Shown here piece after piece: positions 8,549 to 17,313 of a stretch of 64,000 bases of DNA. Position 1 is the first letter of the stretch; every line of letters starts with the position of its first letter. The position numbers and the translations under genes are program-made. A model generated the notes under the pieces. That model made no database searches, was not told the DNA's origin, and worked only from the letters and a program-made list of their open reading frames with translations. Source of the stretch: an uncultured Oscillibacter sp. Its GTDB lineage: Bacteria; Bacillota; Clostridia; Oscillospirales; Oscillospiraceae. Location: assembly GCA_910576865.1 (NCBI GenBank), contig CAJTKE010000009.1, forward strand, positions 1 through 64,000, read 5' to 3'.

Positions 8549-9514
8549 TTACCCTTCATAGAACACGTCGTCCAGAACATGGGCCGGATCGGGCTCCGGG
8601 CTGTTCATGGCGAACTCCACCGCCGCTTCCATCTTCCTGGCGGCGGTCTGGTCGATCTCGTCCAGTTCTTCCTTGGAGGCCAGCTTGTTTTCCATCAGAT
8701 ACTCCCGGAAGCGCTTGATGGGGTCCCGGTTCTGCCGCCAGTCCTCCACCTCTTCCCGGGTGCGGTAGACCTCCGGGTCCCCGGTCCAGTGGCCCCGCCA
8801 GCGGTAGGTCTTGCACTCGATGATGCTGGGACCCTCGCCCTTGAGAGCCCGCTCCTTGGCCCGGGCGAAGGCCTCATAGACGGCTACCACGTCGTTGCCG
8901 TCCACGGTCTCGCCGGGGATGCCGTAGGCCGCGCCCCGGACGGAGATGTCCTCCACAGAGGTGGACTGCCACACGGGGACGGTCATGCCGAACTGGTTGT
9001 TTTCCACCACGTAGACGCAGGGGAGCTTCCAAACCGCCGCCATGTTGATGGACTCGTGGAAGGTGCCCTGGTTGCTGGCGCCGTCGCCGAAGAAGGCCAC
9101 GGCCACGTTGGGCTTTTTCCGCATTTTCAGCGCCAGGGCTCCGCCGGTGGCGATGGGGATGCCGCCGCCCACGATGGCGTTGGCTCCCAGGTTGCCCTTG
9201 GAGAAATCCGCGATGTGCATGGAGCCGCTGCGGCCCTTGCAGTAGCCCGTGGCCTTGCCCATCAGCTCCGCCAGGGCCCGGTCCAGCTCCGCCCCCTTGG
9301 CGATGCAGTGCCCGTGGCCCCGGTGGGTGGAGGCGATGAGGTCCTCGTCCGTCAGCTGGGCGCAGACCGCCGCCGCCACGGCCTCCTCGCCGGTGTAAAG
9401 ATGGACGGAGCCCCGGAGCTTGTTCTCCGTGAACAGGGTCCACGCCGTCTCCTCAAAGTCCCGGATCTCGTTCATCTTGTTGTAAATCCAAAGACCGGTC
9501 CGCTTGTCGATCAT
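8549..9514 (-). CDS. acoA: Thiamine-diphosphate-dependent dehydrogenase E1 alpha subunit, acetoin dehydrogenase type
   Basis: A 321-residue alpha subunit. The thiamine-diphosphate motif is GDGASNQGTFHESINMAAVW; KGRSGSMHIADFSKGNLGAN and GHWTGDPEVYRT are also family signatures. The length and the SMHIADFSKGNLGAN stretch are closest to AcoA of acetoin dehydrogenases, so cleavage of acetoin to acetyl-CoA and acetaldehyde is the favoured role; a pyruvate dehydrogenase is the alternative. The ATG at 9514 is chosen over an upstream TTG because GGAGGTG lies 8 bases before it. It is the first gene of the operon and is read divergently from the GntR regulator. Confidence 0.85.
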   Translation of the reverse strand: MIDKRTGLWIYNKMNEIRDFEETAWTLFTENKLRGSVHLYTGEEAVAAAVCAQLTDEDLIASTHRGHGHCIAKGAELDRALAELMGKATGYCKGRSGSMHIADFSKGNLGANAIVGGGIPIATGGALALKMRKKPNVAVAFFGDGASNQGTFHESINMAAVWKLPCVYVVENNQFGMTVPVWQSTSVEDISVRGAAYGIPGETVDGNDVVAVYEAFARAKERALKGEGPSIIECKTYRWRGHWTGDPEVYRTREEVEDWRQNRDPIKRFREYLMENKLASKEELDEIDQTAARKMEAAVEFAMNSPEPDPAHVLDDVFYEG

Positions 9515-9561
9515 GGAAGGGACACCTCCGCTTTTCAAGTTGCCTCCATTCTAACACCAGA

Positions 9562-9697
9562 ATTATATATTATCAATAATTTATAATCTAGAATATTTCA
9601 CAAGATTTCCACAGCGCCTTTGTGGACTTCGTGAAAAAGCCGGGAAGCGGTTGACGAAGCGGGCCGAAAACCTTATAATAAAAAATTATTGATAATA
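9562..9697. promoter_or_regulatory. Divergent promoter region with a 15-bp inverted operator pair
   Basis: TATTATCAATAATTT at 9568-9582 and its exact reverse complement AAATTATTGATAATA at 9683-9697 bracket the region between E1alpha and gntR. The left copy sits next to a minus-strand TATAAT (9562-9567). The right copy starts 3 bases after the -10 of the plus promoter (TTGACG 9651-9656, TATAAT 9674-9679, 17-bp spacing). Binding by the adjacent GntR protein would cover both promoters, giving coordinated control of the dehydrogenase operon and autoregulation. Confidence 0.75.
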
Positions 9698-9727
9698 GAC
9701 ATATCTGCATACGAGGAGGAACTGACC

Positions 9728-10402
9728 ATGGAGAGAACCGGCGCGGCCCTGCCTCAGCGCAAGGTCTTCCGGGAGGAGATCCGCAACGCCATTCGGGACG
9801 CCATTTTTGCCGGGGAGCTGCGGCCCGGCGACAAGATCATCGAGACCTTTTGGGCCCGGGAGCTGGGCGTCTCCCAGGGGCCGGTCCGGGAGGCCATCCG
9901 GGACCTGGAGGCCCTGGGACTGGTGGAGACCGTGCCCTTCAAGGGCTCCAGGGTCCGGACCCTGACGGAGAAGGACGTCCGGGACAACTACAGCGTGCGC
10001 ATCTGCCTGGAGTCCAAGAGCATCCGGGACGTCATCGGCCAGCTTTCGGATGGGGAACTGAGAAAATTGACGGAGCAGCTCCGGGAAATTCTGGGAGAGA
10101 TGGACGAGTGTGCCGTACAGGGGGACCTGCGCCATTTCACCGAGCGGGACGCGGATTTTCACCGGGCCATCATCGATGCCACGGGGAACCGGGTATTGCT
10201 GAGGCTGTGGGAGCAGTGCAACATGCGGAACTGGTTCAGCGTCTCCGCCCTGACGGACGCGGAGAGCTTGAAGCAGCTCCAGCGGGGGCACCAGCGGCTG
10301 CTGGAGGAAATCGCCGCCCGAGACATCAGGTCGGCGGCCGCCACCATTGAGGAGCACCTGACCGGCCTGATGGACGGCTTTATCCGGGGCGCACAGCTCT
10401 GA
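9728..10402 (+). CDS. GntR-family (FadR subfamily) transcriptional regulator of the dehydrogenase operon
   Basis: 224 residues: an N-terminal winged helix-turn-helix (about 15-80, with ELGVSQGPVREAIRDLEALGLV) and a C-terminal FCD ligand domain (about 90-220; metal-binding Asp/His pattern DADFHRAIIDATGN). The ATG at 9728 follows AGGAGG by 8 bases; an upstream in-frame ATG at 9689 lies inside the operator and lacks a ribosome site. It is divergent from the E1-E3 operon and 16 bases from lplA, so it likely controls both. The ligand is probably a small carboxylate, but this is not shown. Confidence 0.88.
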   Translation: MERTGAALPQRKVFREEIRNAIRDAIFAGELRPGDKIIETFWARELGVSQGPVREAIRDLEALGLVETVPFKGSRVRTLTEKDVRDNYSVRICLESKSIRDVIGQLSDGELRKLTEQLREILGEMDECAVQGDLRHFTERDADFHRAIIDATGNRVLLRLWEQCNMRNWFSVSALTDAESLKQLQRGHQRLLEEIAARDIRSAAATIEEHLTGLMDGFIRGAQL

Positions 10403-10418
10403 GAGAGAGGAGACGCGC

Positions 10419-11420
10419 ATGGGTACGCGGATAACCTATCTGGAGACGGGGTCCCAGGACCCGTTTTACAACCTGGCCTTTGAGGAATATGTGCTGACCC
10501 ATCGAGGGACCGGGGACTATCTCCTGCTCTGGCAGAACGACAACACCATCGTCATCGGCCAGAACCAGAACGCGGAGGAGGAGATCGACCGGGCCTTTGT
10601 GGAGGCCCACGGCATCCGGGTGGTCCGGCGGACCACCGGCGGCGGCGCGGTGTACCACGACCTGGGCAATTTGAACTACTCCTTCATCACCGACGCCGGG
10701 GAGGCGGAGAAGCTGACCATGGAGCGCTTCACCCGGCCCGTTGTAAATGCCCTGCGGGGACTGGGCCTCCGGGCGGAGGCCTCCGGGCGGAACGACATTC
10801 TGGTGGAGGGACGGAAGGTGTCGGGGACGGCCCAGCGGCTGCTGGACGGGCGGATTTTGCACCACGGGACCCTGCTCTTCGACGCGGACCCCGGCATGGT
10901 TGCGGGGGCATTGCGGGCGGACCCGGAGAAATTCCGTTCCAAGAGCGCCAAGTCCGTCCGGAGCCGGATCGGGAATATCCGGGAGTTCCTCCGGGAGGAC
11001 ATGGACCTGCCCGCCTTCTGGGAGTATTTGAAAACGGCCCTGGCCGGAGCGGGCTTCGTTGGCGGCGGGCTGACGGCGGAGGAGCTGGAGGGCGTGGAGG
11101 CCCTGAAACGGGAGAAATACGACACCTGGGAGTGGAATTTCGGGCGGTCTCCGGCCTATGACATGATGAACCGGCGGCACTGGGACGGCGGAAGTCTGGA
11201 GGTCCGGCTCTCCGTAAAGGGCGGTCGAATCACAGGCATCGCCTTTCTGGGGGATTTTCTCTCCCGCTGTCCCCTGGAGCCGCTGACGGAGGCCTTGCGG
11301 GGCGTCCCCTTCCGCCGGGAGGATGTAACGGAGGTGTTGGAGCGGCAGCCGCTTTCAGACTATTTCGGCGGAATCACAACGGCCGAAATTTTGGAGACGA
11401 TATTCCACGTCTGTGAATAG
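10419..11420 (+). CDS. lplA: Lipoate-protein ligase A
   Basis: A 333-residue BPL/LplA-family ligase with the lipoyl-AMP site RRTTGGGAVYHDLGNLNYSF and a complete C-terminal accessory domain (from about 245). It attaches salvaged lipoate to the lysine of the E2 lipoyl domain. It sits in an operon with the GntR regulator and faces the dehydrogenase genes, so lipoylation of that complex is its obvious job. Confidence 0.92.
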   Translation: MGTRITYLETGSQDPFYNLAFEEYVLTHRGTGDYLLLWQNDNTIVIGQNQNAEEEIDRAFVEAHGIRVVRRTTGGGAVYHDLGNLNYSFITDAGEAEKLTMERFTRPVVNALRGLGLRAEASGRNDILVEGRKVSGTAQRLLDGRILHHGTLLFDADPGMVAGALRADPEKFRSKSAKSVRSRIGNIREFLREDMDLPAFWEYLKTALAGAGFVGGGLTAEELEGVEALKREKYDTWEWNFGRSPAYDMMNRRHWDGGSLEVRLSVKGGRITGIAFLGDFLSRCPLEPLTEALRGVPFRREDVTEVLERQPLSDYFGGITTAEILETIFHVCE

Positions 11421-11446
11421 GCGGAAGCAAGCCTTCAAACGAGAGA

Positions 11447-11472
11447 GGGCCGGCGGGAACTCCCGCCGGCCC
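11447..11472. terminator. Bidirectional terminator between lplA and the binding-protein gene
   Basis: A 12-bp perfect GC stem (11447-11458 with 11461-11472) followed by TTTGCGTTT on the plus strand. It separates two converging genes. Confidence 0.8.
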
Positions 11473-11487
11473 TTTGCGTTTACCGCG

Positions 11488-12489
11488 TCAATAGAGCTGG
11501 TCCTTGAACTGATCGGCGTTCTCCTTGGTAATCAGGTCAAGGGGATAGTACTGCGTTTTCTCCGTCACCGTGCCGCCCTCCAGCACCGTGACAATGGCGT
11601 CGATGGCGGGAATGACCATGGCACAGGGCGTGGTGATATCGGCGGCCTGCTCGCCGGACATCAGGCGGTCATACGCGTCGGACTGGAAGTTCGCTCCGCC
11701 CACCAGGATGCCCTGCCGGTTCGCCGCGGAAATCGCCTGGCAGACGCCGCCGGCCATCTCATCGTTGGCGCACCAGACGGCGTCAATCTCGGGATTGGCC
11801 TGCAGAATGGCCTCCATAATGGTCATGGCGTCAGAGCGGTTGTAGTTGCCGTCCTGCTCCGCGACGATCTCCAGGCCGGGATGCTGGTCAACCACCTGGT
11901 GGAAGCCGACGGTACGGTTCTCGGCGGTGGAGACACCGGTGCGGCCGGTGATATAGACAATTTTGCCCTCGCCGCCGGTGGCGTCGACAATCCACTGGCC
12001 TCCGATGGAGCCAAGTTCCACGTCGTCGGTGCCGGAGAAGCAGACGTACTTGTCGGCCACATTGGGCGTATCCCGCAGGACGGTGGCGATGGGGATTCCG
12101 GCGTCGCAGGCGGAGATGATGCCCTCGTCCACGGAGTTGCTGCTGACGGGCAGGACGACGATGCCGTCCACCTTTTTCTGGACCAGGGTGGAGATATCCG
12201 CCAGCTGCTTGGAGGAGTCGCCCTCGGCGTCGGTGATCGTCACATCATAGCCGCGCTCCTTGCAGACTTCCTCAAAGATCCGGGCGATTTCGGCATTGAT
12301 CGCGTTGGAATACGTGTCCAGCGCCATGCCGATGTGCCAGGTCTTGCCGCCGCCGCTCTCCGGCGCGTCGGCGGCGGGCGTCTGTGTATCCGCGGGGGCG
12401 GTGTCCTTCGCGGAGTTCCCACAGGCGGCCAGAGCCAATACCATGCACAGAGACAGAACCATGGCCAAGATTTTCTTCGTCGTTTTCAT
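11488..12489 (-). CDS. Sugar ABC transporter substrate-binding lipoprotein (RbsB/periplasmic-binding-protein-1 type)
   Basis: 333 residues with a lipoprotein signal (hydrophobic stretch then the lipobox LAAC at about residues 19-22), an acidic linker, and two Rossmann-like lobes typical of class I binding proteins for ribose, galactose or xylose (DSSKQLADISTLVQKKVDGIVVLP, IDAVWCANDEMAGG). It is the last gene of the transporter operon, an unusual place for a binding protein. The substrate cannot be read from the sequence. Confidence 0.88.
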   Translation of the reverse strand: MKTTKKILAMVLSLCMVLALAACGNSAKDTAPADTQTPAADAPESGGGKTWHIGMALDTYSNAINAEIARIFEEVCKERGYDVTITDAEGDSSKQLADISTLVQKKVDGIVVLPVSSNSVDEGIISACDAGIPIATVLRDTPNVADKYVCFSGTDDVELGSIGGQWIVDATGGEGKIVYITGRTGVSTAENRTVGFHQVVDQHPGLEIVAEQDGNYNRSDAMTIMEAILQANPEIDAVWCANDEMAGGVCQAISAANRQGILVGGANFQSDAYDRLMSGEQAADITTPCAMVIPAIDAIVTVLEGGTVTEKTQYYPLDLITKENADQFKDQLY

Positions 12490-12536
12490 ACAATTCTCCT
12501 TCTTTTGATTTATTGATCAGATGCACGGCATCATAA

Positions 12537-13463
12537 TCAAGATTTCTTGCGGTTGCTCATGTCCAAAAGGACGGCAACCAGCATCAAAAGCCCCTTTATC
12601 AGCTGATTGTAGTTGGTAGGCACCCCCATCAGGGTCATGCCGTTGTTCAGCACCGCGATGATGAATATGCCCAGCAGCGTATTCAAGATGCCGCCGCGGC
12701 CGCCGCGCAGGCTGGTTCCGCCGATGATGACGGCGGAGACGGCGTCCAGCGACCAGCCGTCGCCGGCGTTGGTTTCCGCGCCCGACAGGCGGGCGGTCAG
12801 GAGCACGCCGGCCAGGCCGGACAGCATCCCGGCAATCACATAGGCGGAGACCTTGATGCGGTGCGTCCGGATACCGGAGAGCCGGGCCGCCTCCTCATTG
12901 CTGCCCACCGCGTAGATATAGCGGCCATAGCGGGCGCGGTTCAGCGCGAAGTACGTGATGACCACAATCACAACGAACATGATGATCAGCGAGGGAATAC
13001 CGAAAACGCTGCTGCGCACAATTGCCGTGAAGCAGGAATCGATGGTGTAGTAGTTCTTTCCCTTTGTGACCGCCAGCACGACGCCCCGGAGCAGCCGGCT
13101 CATGGCCAGGGTGAAGATGAAGGGCTGGACGCCGCTCTTCTCCAGCATCAAGCCGTTGAACAGGCCGATCGCGACGCCCACCAGAACGCCCGCCAGCACA
13201 GCCACCACCGGCATGGGGCTGAGATATCCCGCCACCAGTCCCGCCAGGCAGACGGTGGCCTCCACGGACAGGTCGATCCCGCCGGACAGAATCACGTAGG
13301 TCAGTCCCACGGCCAGCAGGCCGTTGATGGTGTTGGTGCGAACGACGTCCGTGATGTTGCTCACAGTCAGGAAGCTGTCCGTTGCAACGGAAAAAATTGC
13401 ACAGATAACCAAAAAGACAATAAACAGTGTATTTTTCTTAACGAATTCTTTCACTTTTACCAT
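12537..13463 (-). CDS. Sugar ABC transporter permease (RbsC type)
   Basis: 308 residues, about 8-10 membrane helices, with the family signatures LSGGIDLSVEATVCLAG and GGTSLRGGRGGILNTLLG. The ATG at 13463 is preferred over the ATG at 13472 because AGGAG lies 10 bases upstream of the former and only 1 base from the latter. The stop of the ATPase gene overlaps this start region, pointing to translational coupling. Confidence 0.9.
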   Translation of the reverse strand: MVKVKEFVKKNTLFIVFLVICAIFSVATDSFLTVSNITDVVRTNTINGLLAVGLTYVILSGGIDLSVEATVCLAGLVAGYLSPMPVVAVLAGVLVGVAIGLFNGLMLEKSGVQPFIFTLAMSRLLRGVVLAVTKGKNYYTIDSCFTAIVRSSVFGIPSLIIMFVVIVVITYFALNRARYGRYIYAVGSNEEAARLSGIRTHRIKVSAYVIAGMLSGLAGVLLTARLSGAETNAGDGWSLDAVSAVIIGGTSLRGGRGGILNTLLGIFIIAVLNNGMTLMGVPTNYNQLIKGLLMLVAVLLDMSNRKKS

Positions 13464-13468
13464 AGCGC

Positions 13469-14959
13469 TCATTCTCCTGCCGCCATCATGAGAATTTCGT
13501 TCTGCGTCGTACCTTTTCCCGGGAGCTCTCCCCTCACCTCGCCGTCCTTGAGCACCACAATCCGGTGCGCCAGTGACAGCACCTCCGGTATTTCGGAGGA
13601 GAGCAGCAAAATCGCGATTCCCTGTTCCGCCAGAGAGGCGATCATGCCGTATATCTCATCCTTGGAGCCAACGTCGATTCCACGGGTGGGCTCGTCCAAC
13701 ATCAAGATGCGGGGATTCCTCAGCAGCCACTTGGCCAGGACCACCTTCTGCTGGTTGCCGCCGCTGAGATACCGCACCAGCTGCTCCGGCCCGGCGCACT
13801 TTACCGAGAGCTTTCCCGTCATCTCCGCTCCCAGCGCGGCCTCCTTTTTCCGGTCGACAAACACCTTGTATCGGAGCATCTGCTCCAGGCTGGAAATGGA
13901 GATGTTCCGCTTGATGGAGTCGTCCTGAAGCAGCCCCTTGCCCTTGCGGTCCTCGTTGACCAGAGCAATGCCAAGCCGCATCGCGTCCTGGGGATGAGAG
14001 ATTTCAACCGGCTTCCCGTCCAAACAGATCCGCCCGGACAGAAGGCTGTCCTCACCGAAAACGGCGTCGGCAAGCTCCGTCTTCCCGGCGCCCAGCAGGC
14101 CGGACACCGCCAGGACCTCCCCCGCGTGAAGCTCCAAAGACACATCCTTGAGCTTTCGGGTCGTCACATGCTCCAGCCGGAGGATCACCGGCGAGCCGCC
14201 GAACTCCCGCTCCTGAACCATCCGCCTGCCGCTGACGACGTCCTTGCCGATCATCTGGAAGATCAGCTTCTGCATCGTCAGGTCGGCGATGTCCGTGGTC
14301 GCCACATTTTTGCCGTCCCGCAGCACCGTGACGCGGTCGCAGATGTCGAAAATCTCATCCAGGTGATGGGAGATATATATGATGGAAATGCCCCTCTCGC
14401 GAAGCGTCTTTATGGTGGTCAAAAAGTGCTTGTACTCCTTGGGCGTCATGGCGGAGGTGGGCTCGTCCAGGATGACGATCCTGGCGTCTCCCACCAGGCA
14501 GCGGCAGATTTCCGTGAAGAACCGCTCGCCAATGCCCAGCCGGCTCACCGGCATCCGCACGTCCACGTGCAGGTCCAGGTCCTCCATCATGCGGGCGGCT
14601 TCCCGGTTGATCGCCCTCTGGTCCAGCAGCCGTCCCTTCATCTTCTCCTGTCCGAGAAAGATGTTGTTGGCCACCGAAAGATCGGGCGCCAGAGAGAGCT
14701 CCTGATAAATGCACTGGATACCGTGAGCCTTGGAGCTCACCGGCGAGTGAATGTCCGCCTCTTCCCCATCGATCAGGATGGTCCCGCTGTCCTTCCTGTG
14801 AGCGCCGGACAGGATCTTGATCAATGTGGACTTTCCCGCGCCGTTCGCCCCCATCAGCGCGTGGATCTCACCCTTCCGCAGGCAAAACTCAACATCATCA
14901 AGCACACGGACCCCGGAAAAACTTTTGCAGATATGCTCCATCTTAACCGCGTCTGCCAT
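13469..14959 (-). CDS. Sugar ABC transporter ATP-binding protein (RbsA/MglA type, two ATPase domains)
   Basis: 496 residues with two ABC domains. The first (about 5-230) has Walker A GANGAGKST and Walker B VILDEPTSA; the second (about 255-490) has the degenerate P-loop GLLGAGKTE, signature LSGGNQQK and Walker B LMLDEPTRG. The start at 14959 has GGAGG 7 bases upstream; a longer open frame to 15019 lacks one. It is intact and is the useful in-window comparison for the shortened paralogue at 31631-32926. Confidence 0.92.
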   Translation of the reverse strand: MADAVKMEHICKSFSGVRVLDDVEFCLRKGEIHALMGANGAGKSTLIKILSGAHRKDSGTILIDGEEADIHSPVSSKAHGIQCIYQELSLAPDLSVANNIFLGQEKMKGRLLDQRAINREAARMMEDLDLHVDVRMPVSRLGIGERFFTEICRCLVGDARIVILDEPTSAMTPKEYKHFLTTIKTLRERGISIIYISHHLDEIFDICDRVTVLRDGKNVATTDIADLTMQKLIFQMIGKDVVSGRRMVQEREFGGSPVILRLEHVTTRKLKDVSLELHAGEVLAVSGLLGAGKTELADAVFGEDSLLSGRICLDGKPVEISHPQDAMRLGIALVNEDRKGKGLLQDDSIKRNISISSLEQMLRYKVFVDRKKEAALGAEMTGKLSVKCAGPEQLVRYLSGGNQQKVVLAKWLLRNPRILMLDEPTRGIDVGSKDEIYGMIASLAEQGIAILLLSSEIPEVLSLAHRIVVLKDGEVRGELPGKGTTQNEILMMAAGE

Positions 14960-15015
14960 AAAATCCCTCCCATTCACCAGCGGGAAATTCCCCGCGCTGC
15001 CCGCTCGCCGGAAAC

Positions 15016-15135
15016 TCAATATTGCCTTCCAGCAAAAGGCGGCGCCTCCACCTTTTCCAGGAGCTCCCCCTCCGCCAGATCAAAGTCGAAGGCGAATACG
15101 CGGCCGGACCGCGCCCCTTTCCAGTCCGGTCATGA
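15016..15135 (-). pseudogene. Short C-terminal remnant, possibly of an SMP-30/gluconolactonase-like protein
   Basis: In the 176-bp gap between the dehydrogenase and ATPase genes one minus frame reads SGRVFAFDFDLAEGELLEKV to a stop at 15016-15018. The GRVFAFDFDL..GEL pattern resembles a blade of SMP-30/gluconolactonase proteins. No start codon or ribosome site exists. The identification rests on a short match and may be chance. Confidence 0.25.
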
Positions 15136-16068
15136 TCACAATGCCGCCGGCAGCTTCCAGTTGAAAAAGCGCAGATAGGGATCGCTGGTCTTCTTGCGGA
15201 AGGCGTCCATATCCCGCTCCCGCCAGTCGTAGTATCCCACGCCGGTCTTATAGCCCAGCTCTCCCCGGTCCAGCCGCTCCTGAAGGGAGGGATGCACCGC
15301 CTTGGTATCGCACAGATCGGGATAGAGGTAGCGCTCAATGCTGGCGATCAAATCCAGTCCGGCATAATCGAAATGGTCGAACAGGCCGATGGAGGTATAC
15401 CGGGGCCCCCAGCTCGAGCGGATGCACTTGTCGATGTCCTCCGGGGAGCAGATGCCCTGCTCCACCATGTACACCGCCTCCCGGTACAGCGCGTGCTGGA
15501 GCCGGTTGGCAATGAAGCCGGGAGCCGCCTTGTTCATCCTGCAAACCTCTCTGCCACAGTACTCCAGCAGCTCCACCACGGCATCGATCGCCCCCTGGTC
15601 GGTAAAGTCGTTTTTCACCAGCTCCACACAGGGCACCATATGAGGCGGGTTGTAGGGATGGGCCACCATGACCTTTTCCTTCCGCCGCATCCCCTTCGCC
15701 AAATCCTCCGGGGAGATGGCGGAGGTGGTGGAGGCGACGGCCTTCAGCTCCGGGCAGGCCTCCTCCAGTTTCCGGTAGACCTCGCGCTTGACCTCCAGCT
15801 TTTCCGTGACGCACTCAAAGGCGATTTCCACCTCCCGCAGTCCGGCGTAGTCCTCCGTGAATGACAGCAGCTTCTCGCAGGCGGCGGCCTGCTTCTCCGT
15901 CACCAGGCCCTGGGCAATCAGGTCCCGGTAATAAGTCCGGTATTTCTCCAGCCCGGCCTCGCTGTTCTTCGCCAGGACAATGGCGGGGATGCCGTTTCCG
16001 GTAAAGAGCACGGCGAGGCTGATGCCAATCATACCCTTGCCGATGATCGCGGCGGGTCGTTTTGTCAT
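15136..16068 (-). CDS. 3-hydroxyacyl-CoA dehydrogenase family protein (lambda-crystallin/L-gulonate or hydroxybutyryl-CoA dehydrogenase type)
   Basis: 310 residues: an N-terminal NAD-binding Rossmann fold (GKGMIGISLAVLF) and a C-terminal 3HCDH domain (from about 185). Family residues are visible: catalytic-site Ser-Thr-Thr-Ser (ASTTSAIS), the His of VAHPYNPPH and the Asn of FIANRLQHALYREA. The GTG-ATG pair at its start follows AAGGAGG by 9 bases to the ATG. The gene lies in a sugar transporter operon. This suggests oxidation of a sugar acid or hydroxy acid (as L-gulonate 3-dehydrogenases of this family do) rather than beta-oxidation, but that is inference. Confidence 0.8.
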   Translation of the reverse strand: MTKRPAAIIGKGMIGISLAVLFTGNGIPAIVLAKNSEAGLEKYRTYYRDLIAQGLVTEKQAAACEKLLSFTEDYAGLREVEIAFECVTEKLEVKREVYRKLEEACPELKAVASTTSAISPEDLAKGMRRKEKVMVAHPYNPPHMVPCVELVKNDFTDQGAIDAVVELLEYCGREVCRMNKAAPGFIANRLQHALYREAVYMVEQGICSPEDIDKCIRSSWGPRYTSIGLFDHFDYAGLDLIASIERYLYPDLCDTKAVHPSLQERLDRGELGYKTGVGYYDWRERDMDAFRKKTSDPYLRFFNWKLPAAL

Positions 16069-16082
16069 CACGGTCCCCCTCC

Positions 16083-16952
16083 TTAACGCTCCGCGCTGCG
16101 CGTGAGGTAGTCATAGCATTTCCGAACGTTATTGGTCTGGACGTACTCCATGCACTCCGGCTGGCCGATGTCCATGGGGCAGCGGTCCGCGAGGCTGATG
16201 CGCTCCACGCACTCCTCCCTGCTCCAGCCCTTGACAATCCCCTCGCCCACGGCGTCCAGCCAAGCGTACAGGAACTGCTTGTTCTCCACAATGCACTCCT
16301 TGCCCCGCACCGGACCGTGGCCGGGCACTATGTAGTCCACGTCCAGTCCCTGAAGCCAGTCCAGGCTGTGGAAAAGATCGTCAAAATCCACGCTGTGCAG
16401 CCAAATCTGGCAGTCGTTGAAGATGTTGTCGCCCACGAACACACAGCGCTCCTCCGGCACATGGACGCTGGTCTGCTCCGGGGAGTGGCCGGGCGTATGG
16501 ACGCAGCGGAACGTATGGTCTCCCAGCCTGAAGGTCAGCTCATCCGTAAAGATGATGTCCGGCTTCGCCACGAGATACTCCTCCTCAGAGGGCATCCGGT
16601 CCAGGGCGCCGGGGTCCTGCCGCCGGATGACGTCCACGTTGTATTCGTGAGTCGCCATATGAAAAGCGGGGGGAATCTTGAAGAAGCCGTCCAAAATCTT
16701 CTCCTGGCCGATGATGGCGGCCCCGGCTTTTTTCAGCCAGTGGTTGCCGAAGATATGGTCAATATGGCTCTCCGTGTTGACCAGATACCTGATCGTTCCG
16801 GCCTTTTCCTCGGCAAAGGCGATCATCTGCTCCAGGTTGGTAATCCACTGGGCGGTGTCAATGAAGACGGCGCCCTCCCGGGTCAGGACGATGCTGGGAT
16901 CGCACCCCCGGATTTCGGTTTCGGTATAGACATTTGACGATAACTGCCGCAT
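16083..16952 (-). CDS. Metallo-beta-lactamase-fold hydrolase
   Basis: 289 residues of the MBL fold. The usual HxHxDH motif reads ESHIDH here: the first histidine is glutamate, while the other ligands (TPGHSPEQT, VGDNIF, VPGHGP) are present. It is the first gene of the operon with the hydroxyacyl-CoA-dehydrogenase-like protein and an ABC sugar transporter. It may open a lactone or cleave an ester or thioester made from the imported compound; no substrate can be assigned. GAGGAGG lies about 12 bases before the start. Confidence 0.8.
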   Translation of the reverse strand: MRQLSSNVYTETEIRGCDPSIVLTREGAVFIDTAQWITNLEQMIAFAEEKAGTIRYLVNTESHIDHIFGNHWLKKAGAAIIGQEKILDGFFKIPPAFHMATHEYNVDVIRRQDPGALDRMPSEEEYLVAKPDIIFTDELTFRLGDHTFRCVHTPGHSPEQTSVHVPEERCVFVGDNIFNDCQIWLHSVDFDDLFHSLDWLQGLDVDYIVPGHGPVRGKECIVENKQFLYAWLDAVGEGIVKGWSREECVERISLADRCPMDIGQPECMEYVQTNNVRKCYDYLTRSAER

Positions 16953-17313
16953 AGGTTCGTGTATCCTCCTCTTGGAATTTCTCGCGGGATCAAGTTGCGA
17001 AAGCGAATAATCGATTATCTATTATAATCCATAATAACACGTTCCGGAATTTTGTCAAGATTTTGTCGAGCCGCTTTCTCTCTTTTGTCAAAATACACCG
17101 AAATTTCAACGAATTTATATCAATACATCCAAAAATCATGTGCGCGCACAGCCGTCATTTTGAGCAGCCTCGGGGCTCCAATTCTAAAAAATCGATTTTT
17201 TGTCCAGGCGCGCCGGTTTTCTTTATAGAGGCGATTGCATTTTGGCCGGTTTTCTTATACAATGGCAGTAACAGGCGCCCGCCGGGGCATCTCCGAATGG
17301 GAAGGACGATTAC
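16953..17313. promoter_or_regulatory. Divergent promoters and palindromic candidate operator of the second GntR regulator
   Basis: The minus promoter is TTGACA (17053-17058) and TATTAT (17031-17036), 16-bp spacing, reading into the MBL gene. Just downstream lie a perfect 12-bp palindrome ATAATCGATTAT (17007-17018) and an overlapping dyad GATTAT-N5-ATAATC (17013-17029), a good operator for the GntR protein. A weaker plus promoter may be TTGCAT (17235-17240) with TATACA (17256-17261). The AT-rich remainder, 17060-17230, shows nothing I recognise. Confidence 0.6.

Noticed and set aside
7661..9586. A 641-residue plus-strand frame opposite the E1 genes
   Set aside because: Antisense shadow of the well-supported E1alpha and E1beta genes; composition is dominated by Gly, His, Leu and Val and no motif is recognisable.
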